Below, in pieces: positions 34,811 to 47,400 of a stretch of 64,000 nucleotides of DNA. A program made the position numbers and the translations under genes. The stretch's first letter is position 1. Each line of letters opens with the position of its first letter. Source of the DNA: Pinus tabuliformis (lineage: Eukaryota; Streptophyta; Pinopsida; Pinales; Pinaceae). The notes beneath the pieces are model-generated. The model searched no databases and was not told where the DNA came from. It was given only the letters and a program-made list of their open reading frames with translations. Location of the stretch: assembly GCA_031772625.1 (NCBI GenBank), contig CM062805.1, positions 800,821,592 to 800,885,591 of the forward strand, given 5' to 3'.

Positions 34811-35859
34811 TGTTATAGACATTTTTGTGCCTTATAGCATTGAGCATGAAATGTCCATAATCTAAAGGATCCAAAGTCCCTAAACATGTTGTTCCTACCC
34901 CTAGAGGAACAAGGCTAACAAACCACAGCAATTCACAGAAGTTCTCCACCAGAAACTGCTCAAAAACAAGCCAATTCAGAATCATTTCAGTGGCTACACT
35001 AGCTATTTGCGCTGAATGTCAAAGCCAACACTGGCTACCTGTGTTGAATGTCAAAGGGAACACTGGCTACCTGCGCTGAACGAGAGTGGACATGTGGCAA
35101 GTTCATTTCTCAAGGTGTCAAAACCCAGGAAGCTTCCAAAATGACACTTGCCTCAGGGAATTCGACTGGTGATGAGTAAGAGGTTCCAAATATCCAAGTG
35201 GAAGAAAGAACCTCCAAGTGGAATCAAGAACTGACAAAGGGAGAGGACACTAGTCAGATCTCAAGCTGACTCATCCTCTCTCCAAACATCTATATATGGA
35301 TCTCTCCTCCATGAGATCTGGAGGCTGGAATTTTGTTATTGCAAAGAATTGTTGTTGGTTTGAGATTGGAATCATTGGGTGCTTAATGCTTTGAAGGGGG
35401 TGAAGATAGGAATTCCATTTGCTGGGAAGGAGATGCTGGATTGGAGCCCTCTGGGTTGTATCTCTTCCTGAACCTTGTTATTCATCAATAAAGCTATCTT
35501 GGTTTCTCCTATATACTGATGTATTTTTGATGTATGAATACATTAGTATGTTTAGTTTATTTCTAATCCTGAACTAGTTATGAATATGAATCCATGTCTT
35601 GTGTAGTGTTCTCTTCTTGTGATCTTGCAGAAACCTCTTGAAGTTGGGCGAGCGAGAAGGCAAGTAGCTGGGAACTCTCCAAGAGAAAAGAAGTTGAATC
35701 GAGGGACAAACGGAAGACACCGGTTAGTCCACACATCTCTCTCTTCATTCTTAATTCATAAAGGAAGAATACTAGAATAGCTGTCTCTGTTTGTTGCTAA
35801 GGCACTGTCACACCTTAGGTGGATAGGATCGTCCTGCATAGGCATTTTTCCCCACAACA
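34811..35859 (+). mobile_element. Solo LTR (Tat family of the 7.8-kb element) inside 26S
   Basis: This is a 1,049-bp LTR running from TGTTATAG to ACAACA. It is flanked by the perfect duplication cttct (34,806-34,810 and 35,860-35,864), and the 26S sequence resumes without loss. It is the reverse complement in type of the LTRs at 4,124 and 10,912. A single LTR with duplication is the usual product of recombination between the two LTRs of a full element. It is a fossil. Confidence 0.93.
35291..35492 (+). promoter_or_regulatory. TATA box and AATAAA signal of the solo LTR
   Basis: 'tatatatgg' at 35,291-35,299 and 'aataaa' at 35,487-35,492 sit about 190 bp apart in LTR sense. They are a plausible Pol II core promoter and polyadenylation signal bracketing the R region. 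Similar words occur at matching places in the LTRs at 4,124 and 10,912. Confidence 0.5.
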
Positions 35860-37008
35860 CTTCTTACCAAAAATGGCCCACTTGGAGCTCTCTATTCCAT
35901 GGCGTGGCTTAATGGAGCAGTCACACCCTCTTACCTATTTAAAGTTTGAGAATAGGTCAAGGGCGTTACACCCCCGATGCCTCTAATCATTTTATTTACC
36001 CAATAAAACTCGCACGTGAGCTCTAGCTGTCATGACGAAAACTTCGAAGGAAAATAGCTACTAGATGGTTCGATTAGTCTTTCACCCCTATACCCAAGTC
36101 AGATGAATGATTTACACGTTAGTATCACTATGAGCCTCCACCAAAGTTTCCATTGGCTTCGCCCTACTCAAGCATAGTTCATCATCTTTTGGGTCCCAAT
36201 AGGTGTGCTCGCACTCGAACCCTTCGCATAAGATCAAGGTCAGTTGATGATACACCCCCCAAGAGAGGGGATCTCACCCGTCAGCTTCCTTATGCCTCAC
36301 AGGTTTTCAAACCCGCCGACTTGCACACATGTTAGACTCTTTGGTCTGTGTTTCAAGACAAGTCGCATGGAAAGCCCACCAACCAAGACCATGAGCACAC
36401 AGGTGCACACGGCCTGCCACAAGGGCACACGCTTCATTCCTAGACCACCATAACGACAAACCGATAGGCAGTAATCCACCCGCACTTGTGACGATGCAGC
36501 AGCCCGTGTTGGTTTGCACCTCAAGTCGAGTGGCGGACCAACCTCAGTCATTCCACATCTGACCGATATGCATCGATAGCCTCCATCCACTTCCCTCCCA
36601 ATAATTTCAAGCACTCTTTAACTCTCTTTTCAAAGTGCTTGTCATCTTTCCCTCGCGGTACTTGTTCGCTATCGATCTCTCGCCCGTATTTAGGCTTGGA
36701 CGGAATTTACCACCCAATTAGGGTTGCATTCCCAAACAACCTGACTCGCCGACAACGCCTCGTGTTGCGGCAGGGTCTCGGCCCGACGGGGCTATCACCC
36801 TCTCAGGTGCCCCCTTCCAAGGGACTTGGCCTAGGTTCACCGCTGAGGACGCTTCTACAGACTACAGTTCCGGCAACACTGCCGCCTAATTTTCATGCTG
36901 GGCTCTTCTCGGTTCACTCGCCACTACTAGGGGAATCCTTGTAAGTTTCTTTTCCTCCACTTAATTATATGCTTAAAATCAGCAGGTTTTCTCACCTGAG
37001 CTAAGGTC

Positions 37009-37250
37009 ACAAAGTTGGAGCTAATAATGCCCTACCCGATTGGGAGGACAAGAGAGAGCAAAGCAAGTTTGAGCAATGCCACACAAAGCCCGCATCAGCT
37101 AATGTTGATTGCCCATCCAAGGGGAAAAGATCACCACTCATCGACGCATGCCATGAAACATCACTTGAGGTATTTTAGCCAACCACACCGCATTGGGCAC
37201 GGATGATCAGCTCCGTTGCTCCCTAACACATTGTAGGGAGCACGTTTGAA
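37009..37250 (-). other. ITS2
   Basis: The 242-bp spacer between 5.8S and 26S has a length typical for Pinaceae ITS2. No tandem repeats are seen. Confidence 0.8.
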
Positions 37251-37415
37251 TGTGATGCGATGCCTAGACAGACGTGCCCTTGATCGACGCCTCGGGTGCA
37301 AATTGTGTTCAAAAACATGATGATTCACGGGATTCTGCAATTCACACTAAGTATCACATTTCTTTACGTTCTTCATTGTAATAAGAGCCAATATATCTAT
37401 TGGCGAGAGTCATTT
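37251..37415 (-). rRNA. Degenerate 5.8S rRNA gene
   Basis: About 164 bp matching plant 5.8S, including the highly conserved 'gggattctgcaattcacac' (plus strand) and 'tacgttcttcat'. The universally conserved sense GCTCTCGCATCGATGAAG reads GCTCTTATTACAATGAAG here, with loss of every CpG. This supports methylation-driven decay of a silent copy. Limits are approximate by a few bases. Confidence 0.92.
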
Positions 37416-40376
37416 CCACGTATTACCAAAAAATCTACCACAACACTGAATAGGGGCACCCCCCACAATAGATGTAAGGCTAAGGGCCAAAAGGAGGAAA
37501 GGAAGAAAAACGTAAGAAAGAAAGAGAAACAAGTGTTCCTACCCCCGTCACAGGAGGAGGCTCAAACAGAGAACAATCTCCATGAGCCCCACACCCTCGC
37601 AAAAAAGGGGAAAAGAATGGAACAAAAATCGATAAGGACTAGGGTGGCCACCCCGGGAGCTCGCGCTGCTTTTAATCCTTCCCGAACACTAGCCCACAAC
37701 AATTCCCCCTTTTCTCCATAGAGCTAGGGACCAAAAGGAAGAAGGGAAGAAAATAAGGTGAAAGAAATAGAGATCAAACATGGCTACTGGCTCACAAGGG
37801 GAGGCTCAAACAAAGCACAAGCCTCCCAAGCCCCGTGCCTTTGCAAAAAGGTGGGAATTGAAGGGGATGGCAAATGAGAAGGACTAGGATGGCCACCCTT
37901 GGAGCTCGCACTGCGTTTCATCCTTCCCGAACACTAATCCACAACAATCCCATCTTTTCTTCGTAAAGTTAGGGGCCAGAAGGAAGAAGGGAAGAGAACA
38001 ACATGAAAGAAAGGCATATCATCCGTGGCTACCAACTCACAAGGGGAGGCTTCAAACAGAGAACAAGCTTCCCTAACCTCGTGCCTTCACAAAAAGGGGG
38101 GAACTGTAAGGGATGACGATCAAGAAGGATTAGGGTGGCCACCCTGGGAACTCACAGTGCTTTTTGTCCTTCCCAAACACCAATCCACAACAATCCCACC
38201 TTTTCTCAATAAATCCAGGGGCCAAAAGGAAGAAGGGAAAAAAACAACATGAAAGAAATAGAGATATCAGCCGTGGCTACCGGCTCACAAGGAGAGGCTT
38301 CAAACAGAGAACAAGCTTCCCCAACCCCGTGCCTTTGCAAAAACGGGGGAACTGTAGGGGACGGTGATCGAGAAGGAGTAGGGTGGCCACCCCGGGAACT
38401 CACACTCCTTTTCGTCCTTCCCGAACACCAATCCATAATAATCCCACCTTTTCTCTATAAATCTAGGGGTGAAAAGGAAGAAGGGAAGGAAACAACATGA
38501 AAGAAAGAGAGATATCAAACGTGTCTACTGGCTCACAAGGGGAGGCTCAAATAGAGAACAAGCTTCCCTAACCCTGTGCCTTCGCAAAAAGGGGGGAACT
38601 GTAGGGGACGACGATCGAGAAGGACTAGGGTGGCCACCCCTGGAACTCACACTACTTTTAATCCTTCCTAAACACCAATCCACAACAATCCCACCTTTTC
38701 TCCATAAACCTAGGGGACAAAAGCAAGAAGGGAAAAAAACAACATGAAAGCAAGAGATATCAAATGTGGCTACTGGCTCACAAGGGGGGGCTCAAATAGA
38801 GAACATGCTTCCCAAACCCTATGCCTTCACAAAAATGGGGGAACGACAGGGGACGATAATCGAGAAGGACTAGAGTGGCCACCTCAAGAAGTCGCATTGA
38901 TTTTCTTCCTTCCTGAACACCAATCCACAACAATCCCACCTCTTCTCCATAAAGCTTGGGGTAAAAGGAAGAAGGGAAGAAAACAACACTAAAGAAATAA
39001 AGATCCCAAGAAGAGAGAGAAGCTCAATAGCACGCCAAGTAGATATCTGCTAACCAAAAAGAAATCAAACAATGCACCCAATCAAAAAGCATCCCACCTC
39101 TTCACACCCTCCCACATACATTACAGCACATCACCCTTTCTAGCTTAACAACATAACAAACAATAATCAAACAACCAAGCAAACAAATCACAACCTAAAC
39201 TTGACCACTAGAAAACACAAGGGCCGTGATGAGACTAGTGTTTGGAGCATGTTACTGAGAGGTAAACAACCCCCCAACTCGACACAAGGCTTCAAACAAC
39301 AAATAGACTACTAATAACAAACCCACCCCGCTATTGCACCCCTCCATGTACAAAACACCCAACAACCTTTCCAGTGAGAAAGTCAACAGGGGTCAAGAAT
39401 CAAACTCCAAAGAGGAGTTGTCACAGGTCGACACTCAATGCTGGAGAAAGCCACAGGCCACAAATACATCGATGGTGCAAGGCCACTAAAGAGAGGGACG
39501 TCCGCAAAGCGCACACCACGAAACAAAGAAATGACCAAGTCCCACAAAAAACCCACAATCCAAAGGGAGGAACAAAGACACAACCCACTACTTCTTTTTC
39601 CCTTAGAAGGGGAGTGGCTCATGAGAGGATGAGGAATTCCCTCAATGGCAAAGGCACAAGATAAGATTGCCACCCTCATGCCCATTGGCGGGGAAAATTG
39701 TGATCTCGATGGAGCTCAGACCGAGGGAGGGGTTTTTCATTCCCTGGACACCCAACCCTTCTGTGAGGGCATGTCAAGGAATGGTCGGGAGGATTAGGGT
39801 GGCCAACCCCATGCATTGAACCACTCTTCATCCATCCCATACTGACCCCACCCCGACAATTTTCCCTCACAGAGGGTTTGAGCTACCAGGCGCGTGCGCA
39901 ACAACTCCCTCGACCCAACCACTAGCAAAAAAGCTCACCCAAGCAACACATCAACCACCGTCGCCTTTTCAAGAGAACCAACTATGGAGGCCCGCACCCT
40001 TGGCCCATGCCTTCCAACGAAAAAAATACTGAGCACCGCCGCTATGAATGAGTCTAAATTTATCCATCATATTTCCCAAGCACCTCAACTGTAGCAACCA
40101 TGCCCGGCCGAACAAATCGTCAGAAGGGCCCCCAAGAAACAAGCTTCTGAACCCCCTATAGAAACACATTGGGGGAAAGAAAAATAAAGGTTGGGTGGGA
40201 CAAGCACAAGCATGGCTTGCAAGCACACACACGAAAAAGCAAGCGTTACCTCAAGACAAGCAACCAACAATGTTCCCGCCAAACACCAAACCCACTCCCC
40301 TAGAGACACACAACATAGTCCCACATTGCAATCGAAACCCAACCAACCTGAACCAAAAAAGAGAACCCCTGCTATC
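37416..40376 (-). other. ITS1, very long (about 2.96 kb)
   Basis: This is the spacer between 18S and 5.8S. Angiosperm ITS1 is usually 200-300 bp; lengths of 1.5-3.7 kb with internal subrepeats are characteristic of Pinaceae. The half nearest 5.8S holds six subrepeats (separate entry); the half nearest 18S (about 39,000-40,376) is mostly unique and A/C-rich, with one more isolated core near 39,790. Open frames through it are artefacts of the repeats. Confidence 0.9.
37440..38998 (-). repeat. Six 246-bp ITS1 subrepeats
   Basis: The core 'ggactagggtggcca' starts at about 37,636, 37,881, 38,127, 38,375, 38,621 and 38,867, a spacing of 245-248 bp. In the transcribed strand the core reads GGCCACCCTAGTCC, the motif reported for Pinaceae ITS1 subrepeats. 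Each unit also has 'ccacaacaatcccacc' and 'aaggaagaagggaa'. Confidence 0.9.
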
Positions 40377-40944
40377 AATGATCCTACTGCAAGTTCACCT
40401 ACGGTAACCTTGTTACGACTTCTCCTTCCTCTAAAGGATAAGGTTCAATGAACTTCTCATGACATTGACGGTAGCGAACCACCTTCATCAACACAATTTG
40501 AACACTTCACCGGATCACTCAATCGGTAGGAGTGACAGGTGGTGTGTACAAAGGGCAGGGACATAGTCAACATGAGTTGACGACACGTGCTTACTAGGAA
40601 TTCCTCATTGAAGACCAATAATTGTAATGGTCTATCCCCATCACAATGCAATTTGAGAAGATTTCCCGATCCTCTCGAACCAGGAAGAAAAACTCGTTGG
40701 TTGCATCAGTGTAGCACACGTACAACTCAGAAAATCTAAGGGCATCACAAACCTATTATTGCCTCAAACTTCCATGGCCTAAACGACCATAGCCCCTCTA
40801 AGAAGCTAGCCACGAAGGGGAACCTCTGCATAGCTATTTAGCAGGCTGAGGTCTCATTAGTTATCAGAATTAACTAAACAAATTGCTCCACCAACTAAGA
40901 ACGGCCATGCACCACCACCCATAGAATCAAGAAAGAGCTCTCAA

Positions 40945-40983
<39 letters not shown>

Positions 40984-41037
40984 CCGTGTTGAGTGAAATT
41001 AAGCCGCAGGCTCCACTCTTGGTGGTGCCCTTTCTTT

Positions 41038-41072
<35 letters not shown>

Positions 41073-41150
41073 TCCCGGAACCCAAACACTCTGATTTCTC
41101 AGAAGGTGCTAGTGGACTCCTTAGAGAAACATCCGTCAATCCCTGGTCGA

Positions 41151-41186
<36 letters not shown>

Positions 41187-42187
41187 ATCTTCGAGCCCCC
41201 AATTTTCATTCTTTGATTAATCAAAACATCTTTGGCAAATGCTTTCACAGTGGACCATCTTTCATAAATCCAAGAATTTCACCTCTGAAAATGAAATATG
41301 AATGCCCCTGACATTCCCTATTAATCATTACTCTGGTCCCGAAGGTGAACACAATAGGACCAGACTCCTATCACGTTATTCCATGCTAATGTATTCAGAG
41401 CATAAGCTTGCTTTGTGCACTGTAATTTTTTCAAAGTAATAGCGCCAGACCCACGACCCAACCAATTAAGGCCAGGAGCATGCCACCGACAAAAGGATGG
41501 AAGGGCATGTGCACACCGAGTAGGCGGACCAACCTTTATGACCCAAGATCCAACTACAAGCTTTTTAACTGCAACAACTTAAATAACGCTATTGGAGCTA
41601 GAATTACCGCGGCTGTTGGCACCAGACTTGCCCTCCAATGGATCCTCATTAAGGGATTTAGATTATACTCATTCCAATTACCAGACTCGATGAGCCCAGT
41701 ATTGTTATTTATTATCACTACCTCCCCATGTCAGGATTGGGTAATTTGTGTGCTTGCTGCCTTCCTTGGATGTGGTAGCCATTTCTCAGGCTTTCTCTCT
41801 GGAATCAAACCCTAATTCTCCGTCACCCGTCACCACCATGGTAGTCCCCTATCCTACAATCGATAGTTGATAGGGCAGAAATTTGAATGAAGCATCGCTA
41901 TCACAAGGGCTGTGCGATCCATCGAGTTATCATGATTCACCGAAGAAGCGGGCAAGCCCGCACTAGCCTTTTATCTAAAAAATGCATCCCTTCCAAAGAG
42001 TCGAGACTTGGAGCATGTATTAGCTCTAGAATTACTACAGTTATCCGAGTAGTATGGTACCATAAAAAAAACTATAATTGATTTAATGAGCCATCCGCAG
42101 TTTCACAGTCTAAATTAGTTCATACTTAGACATGCATGGGTTAATCTTTGAGACAAGCATATGACTATTGGAAGGATCAACTAGGTA
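40377..42187 (-). rRNA. Degenerate 18S rRNA gene
   Basis: About 1,811 bp, the normal plant length, from the 5' end (minus sense TACCTAGTTGATCCTTCC; the usual is TACCTGGTTGATCCTGCC) to the 3' end ('acctacggtaaccttgttac' on plus). Conserved blocks such as 'cctttaagtttcagccttgc', 'aattaccgcggctg' and 'gaattactacagttatccg' are clear. Base changes at CpG sites are common and some invariant positions are altered, so it is probably a pseudogene. It is the first gene of the minus-strand unit. Confidence 0.93.
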
Positions 42188-42430
42188 GCACCCTCCCACT
42201 TCGAAGGGCATTCTTAGTGCTCCCTTACCAAGAGCCAACCACCCATCAAGTCAAAGAGATGTCAAAATATCATGTAAAACTTTTATGCCTTGCACCTCTT
42301 GCATCCCAAGAAGGAAGCACACGCAACATGCGAAGCACATGGCGAATAAATGGGTAGACCTACCAAGCCGCAACACACCAAGGCCACTCCAGAGTTTGTA
42401 ACCATGCCCCAACCAACAAGAAAACAAGCT
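42188..42430 (-). other. 5' ETS next to 18S
   Basis: About 240 bp of spacer before the 162-bp repeats begin. No special signal is recognised. Confidence 0.55.
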
Positions 42431-43725
42431 ATCACTCACCCACTCCCTTAGAAATGCCTCCAAAAGCCTCCAAGCCCCACACCGAGGCCACCTAGAAGTC
42501 AACCCGGATAGTAGCAACGGTGGATGTCGATCTCCCGATCGCCTGCAGTAGCCTCGATGCAAAGGAAATAAATGGAGAACGACCAACCACGCAACCTCTA
42601 TATTATAAATGAGCCCTAACCCTCCCTGCCCCCACACCGAAGCCACCTAGGAATCCACTTGGACAGTAGCAACGATGGACCTCGATCTCCCGATCGCCTG
42701 CGACAACCTCGATGCGAAGGAAAAGGAAGGAAATAAAAAGAGGATGACCAACCACAAATCCTATCATAGAGAGGCCATACAAACCTCCCCACCCCACACC
42801 GATGCCACCTAGGAGTCCACCTGGACAGCAACAATAGTGGACCTTGATCGGATGATCGCCTGCAGCAACCTCGACACAAAGGCAAGGGAAGGAAATAATA
42901 CAAGACAAACCGAGCCAGCAACCTACCTTAGAAATGCCCCCCAACCCTCCCCTCCCTGCGTAGAGGCCACCTAGGAGTCCACCCAGACGGCATCAATGAT
43001 GGACCTCGATAGCATGATTTCCTGCGACAGCCTCAATTCAAAGGAAATGGAAGGAAATAAAACAAGACCAACGGAGCCCGCAACCTCTCTTAGAAATGCT
43101 GCCCCCTGACCCTCCCCGCCCCACACCGAGGCCACCTAGGAATCCACCCGAACAGCAGCAACGATGGACCTCAATTTCCTGATCACCTATGGTAGCCTCG
43201 ATGCGAAGGAAAAGGAAGGAAATAAAAAGAAGACGATGACTGCAAATCCTATCATAGAGAGGCCATACAAACCTCCCCGCCCCTCACCGATGCCACCTAG
43301 GAGTCCACTCGGATAGTAGCAATAGTGGACCTCAATTGGATGATCACCTATGGTAGCCTTGAAACAAAGGCAAGGGAAGGAAATAATACAAGACAAACTG
43401 AGCCCACAACCTCCCTTAGAAATGCCCCCCAACCCTCCCCTCCCTGCACAGAGGCCACCTAGGAGTCCACCCGGACAACAGCAACGATGGACCTCGATCA
43501 CATGATCACCTACGACAGCCTCAATGCAAAGGAAACAAAAGGAAATAAAAAAAGACCAACTGAGCCCACAACCTCTCTTAAAAATGCTGCCCCTCGACCC
43601 TCTCCACCCCGCACCAAGGCCACCTAGGAGTCCACCTAGACAGCAGCAACGGTGTACTTCGATCACTTGACCGCATGCAGCAACCAAAATGTGAAGGAAA
43701 TGGAAGGAAATAAGTGCAAATCAAG
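42430..43725 (-). repeat. 162-bp tandem repeats in the 5' ETS
   Basis: Eight copies share 'gaggccacctaggagtccac', a 'cagcaacgatggacctcgat' block and 'gcgaaggaaaaggaagg'. The 'cacctag' word recurs near 42,490, 42,646, 42,808, 42,966, 43,132, 43,296, 43,457 and 43,622 (spacing 156-166 bp). Because the array is immediately upstream of 18S it is placed in the transcribed spacer by position. Confidence 0.85.
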
Positions 43726-44400
43726 AGGCTCGCTACACAATACAAGAACATATCCAAATAGGAGGAGGGATTGGGTAGCTCTGCACCCCATGCATCCTAT
43801 GTACAAGCAACCTAGGAGATTACCCACAGCTTTACAAACTGGACAATGAATAATTTTCACTTACGGCCACCTCCACGCAGAGGAGGGAGGTCAAAGCATT
43901 CCACCTTGAAATCCTTCTTACAAATAGCCCCCACCATCGACGTAGCAAGCCTCCTCCCCATTGGACCACGAGCGCATACACAATTGAAACAACAAATGCC
44001 CATAAACGTTGTGACTTAACATTTCCAACCGCAAAAGCCTGCCACACACGTGAGATGCAAGGAAAAAGTTGACCACTCGATCAAACATATGGGCCAACAC
44101 ATCTATCAAAACCTCAAAGCCAACACAACCACAGATAATGTGCACTTTGAAAGGAATGCCAACCCTTAACTTTACAATAAGGAGAACATCGCCTCACATC
44201 ACCCGACGGAAAAAGCATGCAAGAGGGAGGGTAGGTGGTTTACAACCAAAACCCTTCCATGTTCATCTTAAATGTATGCATCTCAACTGAAAATGCCAAC
44301 ATAGAAAGAGTACAAGCACAAGAAACCGACACCATAAACAACCGAACAATGAAGAGGCTAGTCGTCATAGGGATCCACATCACAACAACCCATACAACTC
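43726..44400 (-). other. Unique spacer between ETS repeats and the 280-bp array
   Basis: This is the place where the Pol I start site would be expected. I looked for the plant-type TATATAGGGG start on the minus strand and did not find a convincing copy, which fits decay or a different conifer promoter. No repeats or coding signal are seen. Confidence 0.5.
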
Positions 44401-47400
44401 CGAGAACTTAGAGCAGAAGGGGAATTGTTCACATATACCTCTCCAGACAAGCATGGCCAACATTACCTCTCATGTGCTACTGAGCGAGTATGGAGAGAAA
44501 ATGAAAATCGGGCACCCTACAAATGACCAAAGGCCATTCATGAGGCAAACCTGAAAAACCAACTCAACTACGAACCCACCTTTCACACGAAAAGCAAAAA
44601 ACTCACTACCAAATAGGGAGGAGGTGAACAATATAAACAGAGCCAATTTCAATGGAGCCACACATGGCTACCTAGCCCAATCAAAATTTTCTATTCGAAA
44701 CAATCGAGGGGCACGATAGCAACATAGGCGCGATGGAGTTTTGGGGTTTCCATCTCGGACCACAACAATGAAGGCTCAATGGAGCGTCGAGCAAACGTTT
44801 AACATTTTTATCGTTCGAGTGGGCAAGAGGGACGGGGATGAGCATGGCCAACATTACTGCTCATGTGCTACCAAGTGGGGATGGAGAGAAGATGAAAATC
44901 AGCCACCCTACAAATGACCCAAGTCCATCGTTCAGGAAAACCCAACAAAATAACTCAATTACCAACCCACCTTTCACATGGAAAGAAAACCCGTCACCTG
45001 CATCATTTGGATGGGCACGAGGGACCAGGATGAGCTAGGGAGCCACACCACAACAACTCCAAGAAATTAGAGAGAAAAAGGGGAATTGTTCACATATTCC
45101 TCCCAGGACGAGCATGGCCAACATTACTGGTCATGTGCTACTGAGTGGGGATGGAGAGAAGATGAAAATCGACCACCCTAGAAACGACCCAAGGCAATCA
45201 TTCAGGCAAACTCAAAAACATAACTCAATTACCAACCTACCTTTCACATCAAAAGAAAAACTGTCACTTGTATCATTTGGATGGGTGCGAGGGGACCTGG
45301 ATGAGCTAGGGAGCCACACCACAACAACCCATACAACTCCAAGAACTTAGAGAGCATAAGGGGAATTATTCACATATGCCTCCTGGGACGAGCATGGCCA
45401 ACATTACCGCTCATGTGTTACCGAGTTGGGATGGAGAGAAGATGAAAATCGACCACCCTAAAAACGACCCAAGGCCATAGTTCAGGTAAACTTGAAAAAA
45501 CAACTCGATTACCAACCCACCTTTCGAACAGAAAGAAAACCTGTCATTTGTATCATTTGGATGGGCACGAGGGGACCAAGATGAGCCAGGGAGCCACACC
45601 ACAACAACCCATACAACTCTAAGAACTTAGAGAGTAGAAGGGGAATTGTTCATATATGCCTCTCGGGACGAGCCTGGCCAACATTACCGCACATGTGCTA
45701 CTGAGTGGGGATGGAGAGAAGATGAAATCGGCCACCCTACAAACGACCCAAGGCCATTTTTCAAGAAAACCAAAAAACACAACTCAATTACCAACCCACC
45801 TTTCACACGGAGAGCAAACTTGTCACTTGTATCATTTGGATGAGCATGAGGGACCAAGACAAGCCCGAGAGCCACACCACAGCAACCCATACAACTCCAA
45901 GAACTTGGAGAGCAGAAGGGGAATTGTTCAGATATGCCTCCCGAGACGAGCATGGCCAACATTATTGCTTATGTGCTACCAAGTGGGGATGGAGAGAAGA
46001 TAAAAATAGGCCACCCTACAAATGACCCAAGGCCATTCTTCAGCCAAGCCTAAAAAAATAACTCAATTACCAACCTACCTTTCACGCAAAAATAAAACCT
46101 ATCACTTGTATCATTGGGATGGGTGCGAGGGACCAGGACGAGCCCAGGAGCAACACAACAATAGCCCATACAAATCCAAGAACTTGGAGAGCAGAAGGGG
46201 AATTGTTCACATATGCCTCCCAGGACGAGCATGACCAACATTACGACTCATGTGTTACCAAGTGGGGATGGAGAGAAGATGAAAATCGGCCACCCTACAA
46301 ATTACCCAAGGCCATTCTTCAGGCAAACCCGAAAACACAACTCAATTACCAACCCACCTTTCACAAGAAAAGAAAACCCATCACTTGTATCATTTGGATG
46401 GGCACGAGGGGACCAAGACGATCCAGGGAGCCACACCCCAAAAACCCATACAACTCCATGAAATTGGAGAGCAGAAGGGGAATTGTTCACATATGCCTCC
46501 TACGATGAGCATGGCCAACATTACTACTCATGTGTTATTGAGTGGGGATGGAGAGAAGATGAAAATCGGCCACCTTACAAATGACCCAAGCCCATTGTTC
46601 AGGAAAGCCCAAAAAACAACTCAATTACCAACCCACCTTCCACACAGAAAGCAAACTTGTCACTTGTATCATTTGGATGGGCACGAGGGACCAAGATGAG
46701 CTCAGGAGCCACACCACAATAGCCCATACAACTCACAAAACTTGGAGAGTAGAAGGGGAATTGTTCACATATGCCACCTGGGATAAGCATGGCCAACATT
46801 ACCACTCATGTGCTACCGAGTGGGGATGGAGAGAAGATGAAAATCGGCCACCCTAAAAATGACCCAAGGCCATTCTTCAGGAAAACCCGAAAAAACAACT
46901 CAATTACCAACCCACCTTTTACACTGAAAGAGAACCTATCACTTGTATCATTTGGATGGGCACAAGGGGACCAAGACGAGCCAGGGAGCCACACCACAAC
47001 AACCCATACAACTCCAAGAACTTAGAGAGTAGATGGGGAATTGTTCATGTATGCCTCCTGGGACAAGCATGGCCAACATTAGCGCTCATGTGCTACCGAG
47101 TGGGGATGGAGAGAAGATGAAAATCGGCAACCCTACAAGCGACCCTAGGCCATCGTTCAGGTAAACCCAAAAACACAACTCAATTACCAACCCACCTTTC
47201 AAACAGAAAGCAAACTTGTCACTTGTATCATCGGATGGGCATGAGGGACCAAGACATGCCCAAGAGCCACACCACAATAGCCCATACAACTCCAAAAACT
47301 TGGAGAGTAGAAGGGGAATTGTTCACATATGCCTCCCGGGATGAGCATGGCCAACATTACCACTCATGTGCTACTGAGTGGGGATGGAGAGAAGATGAGA

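Larger units (their letters stand above)
32560..37008 (-). rRNA. Degenerate 26S (25S) rRNA gene, interrupted by a solo LTR
   Basis: The sequence matches plant large-subunit rRNA along its length: the 3' end region (minus sense 'gatccactaagatttagccc'-like), 'gccacaagccagttatccct', 'aacagatgtgtggc', 'cctcagagccaatcctttt', 'ttaccaaaaatggcccact' and the 5' end 'agcaggttttctcacctgag'. Without the 1,049-bp LTR and its 5-bp duplication it is about 3.39 kb, the normal plant length. Many sites that are CpG in active genes read TpG or CpA here. With the LTR inside, this copy is not a working rRNA gene. It is the last gene of a minus-strand 45S unit (18S, 5.8S, 26S). Confidence 0.92.

Noticed and set aside
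36297-36614. ORFs across 26S, ITS and 18S
   Set aside because: The DNA is clearly rRNA or rRNA spacer on the minus strand.
37440-38998. Regular spacing resembling a CRISPR array
   Set aside because: Units are 246 bp of related sequence inside ITS1 of a plant; there are no short repeats with unique spacers.
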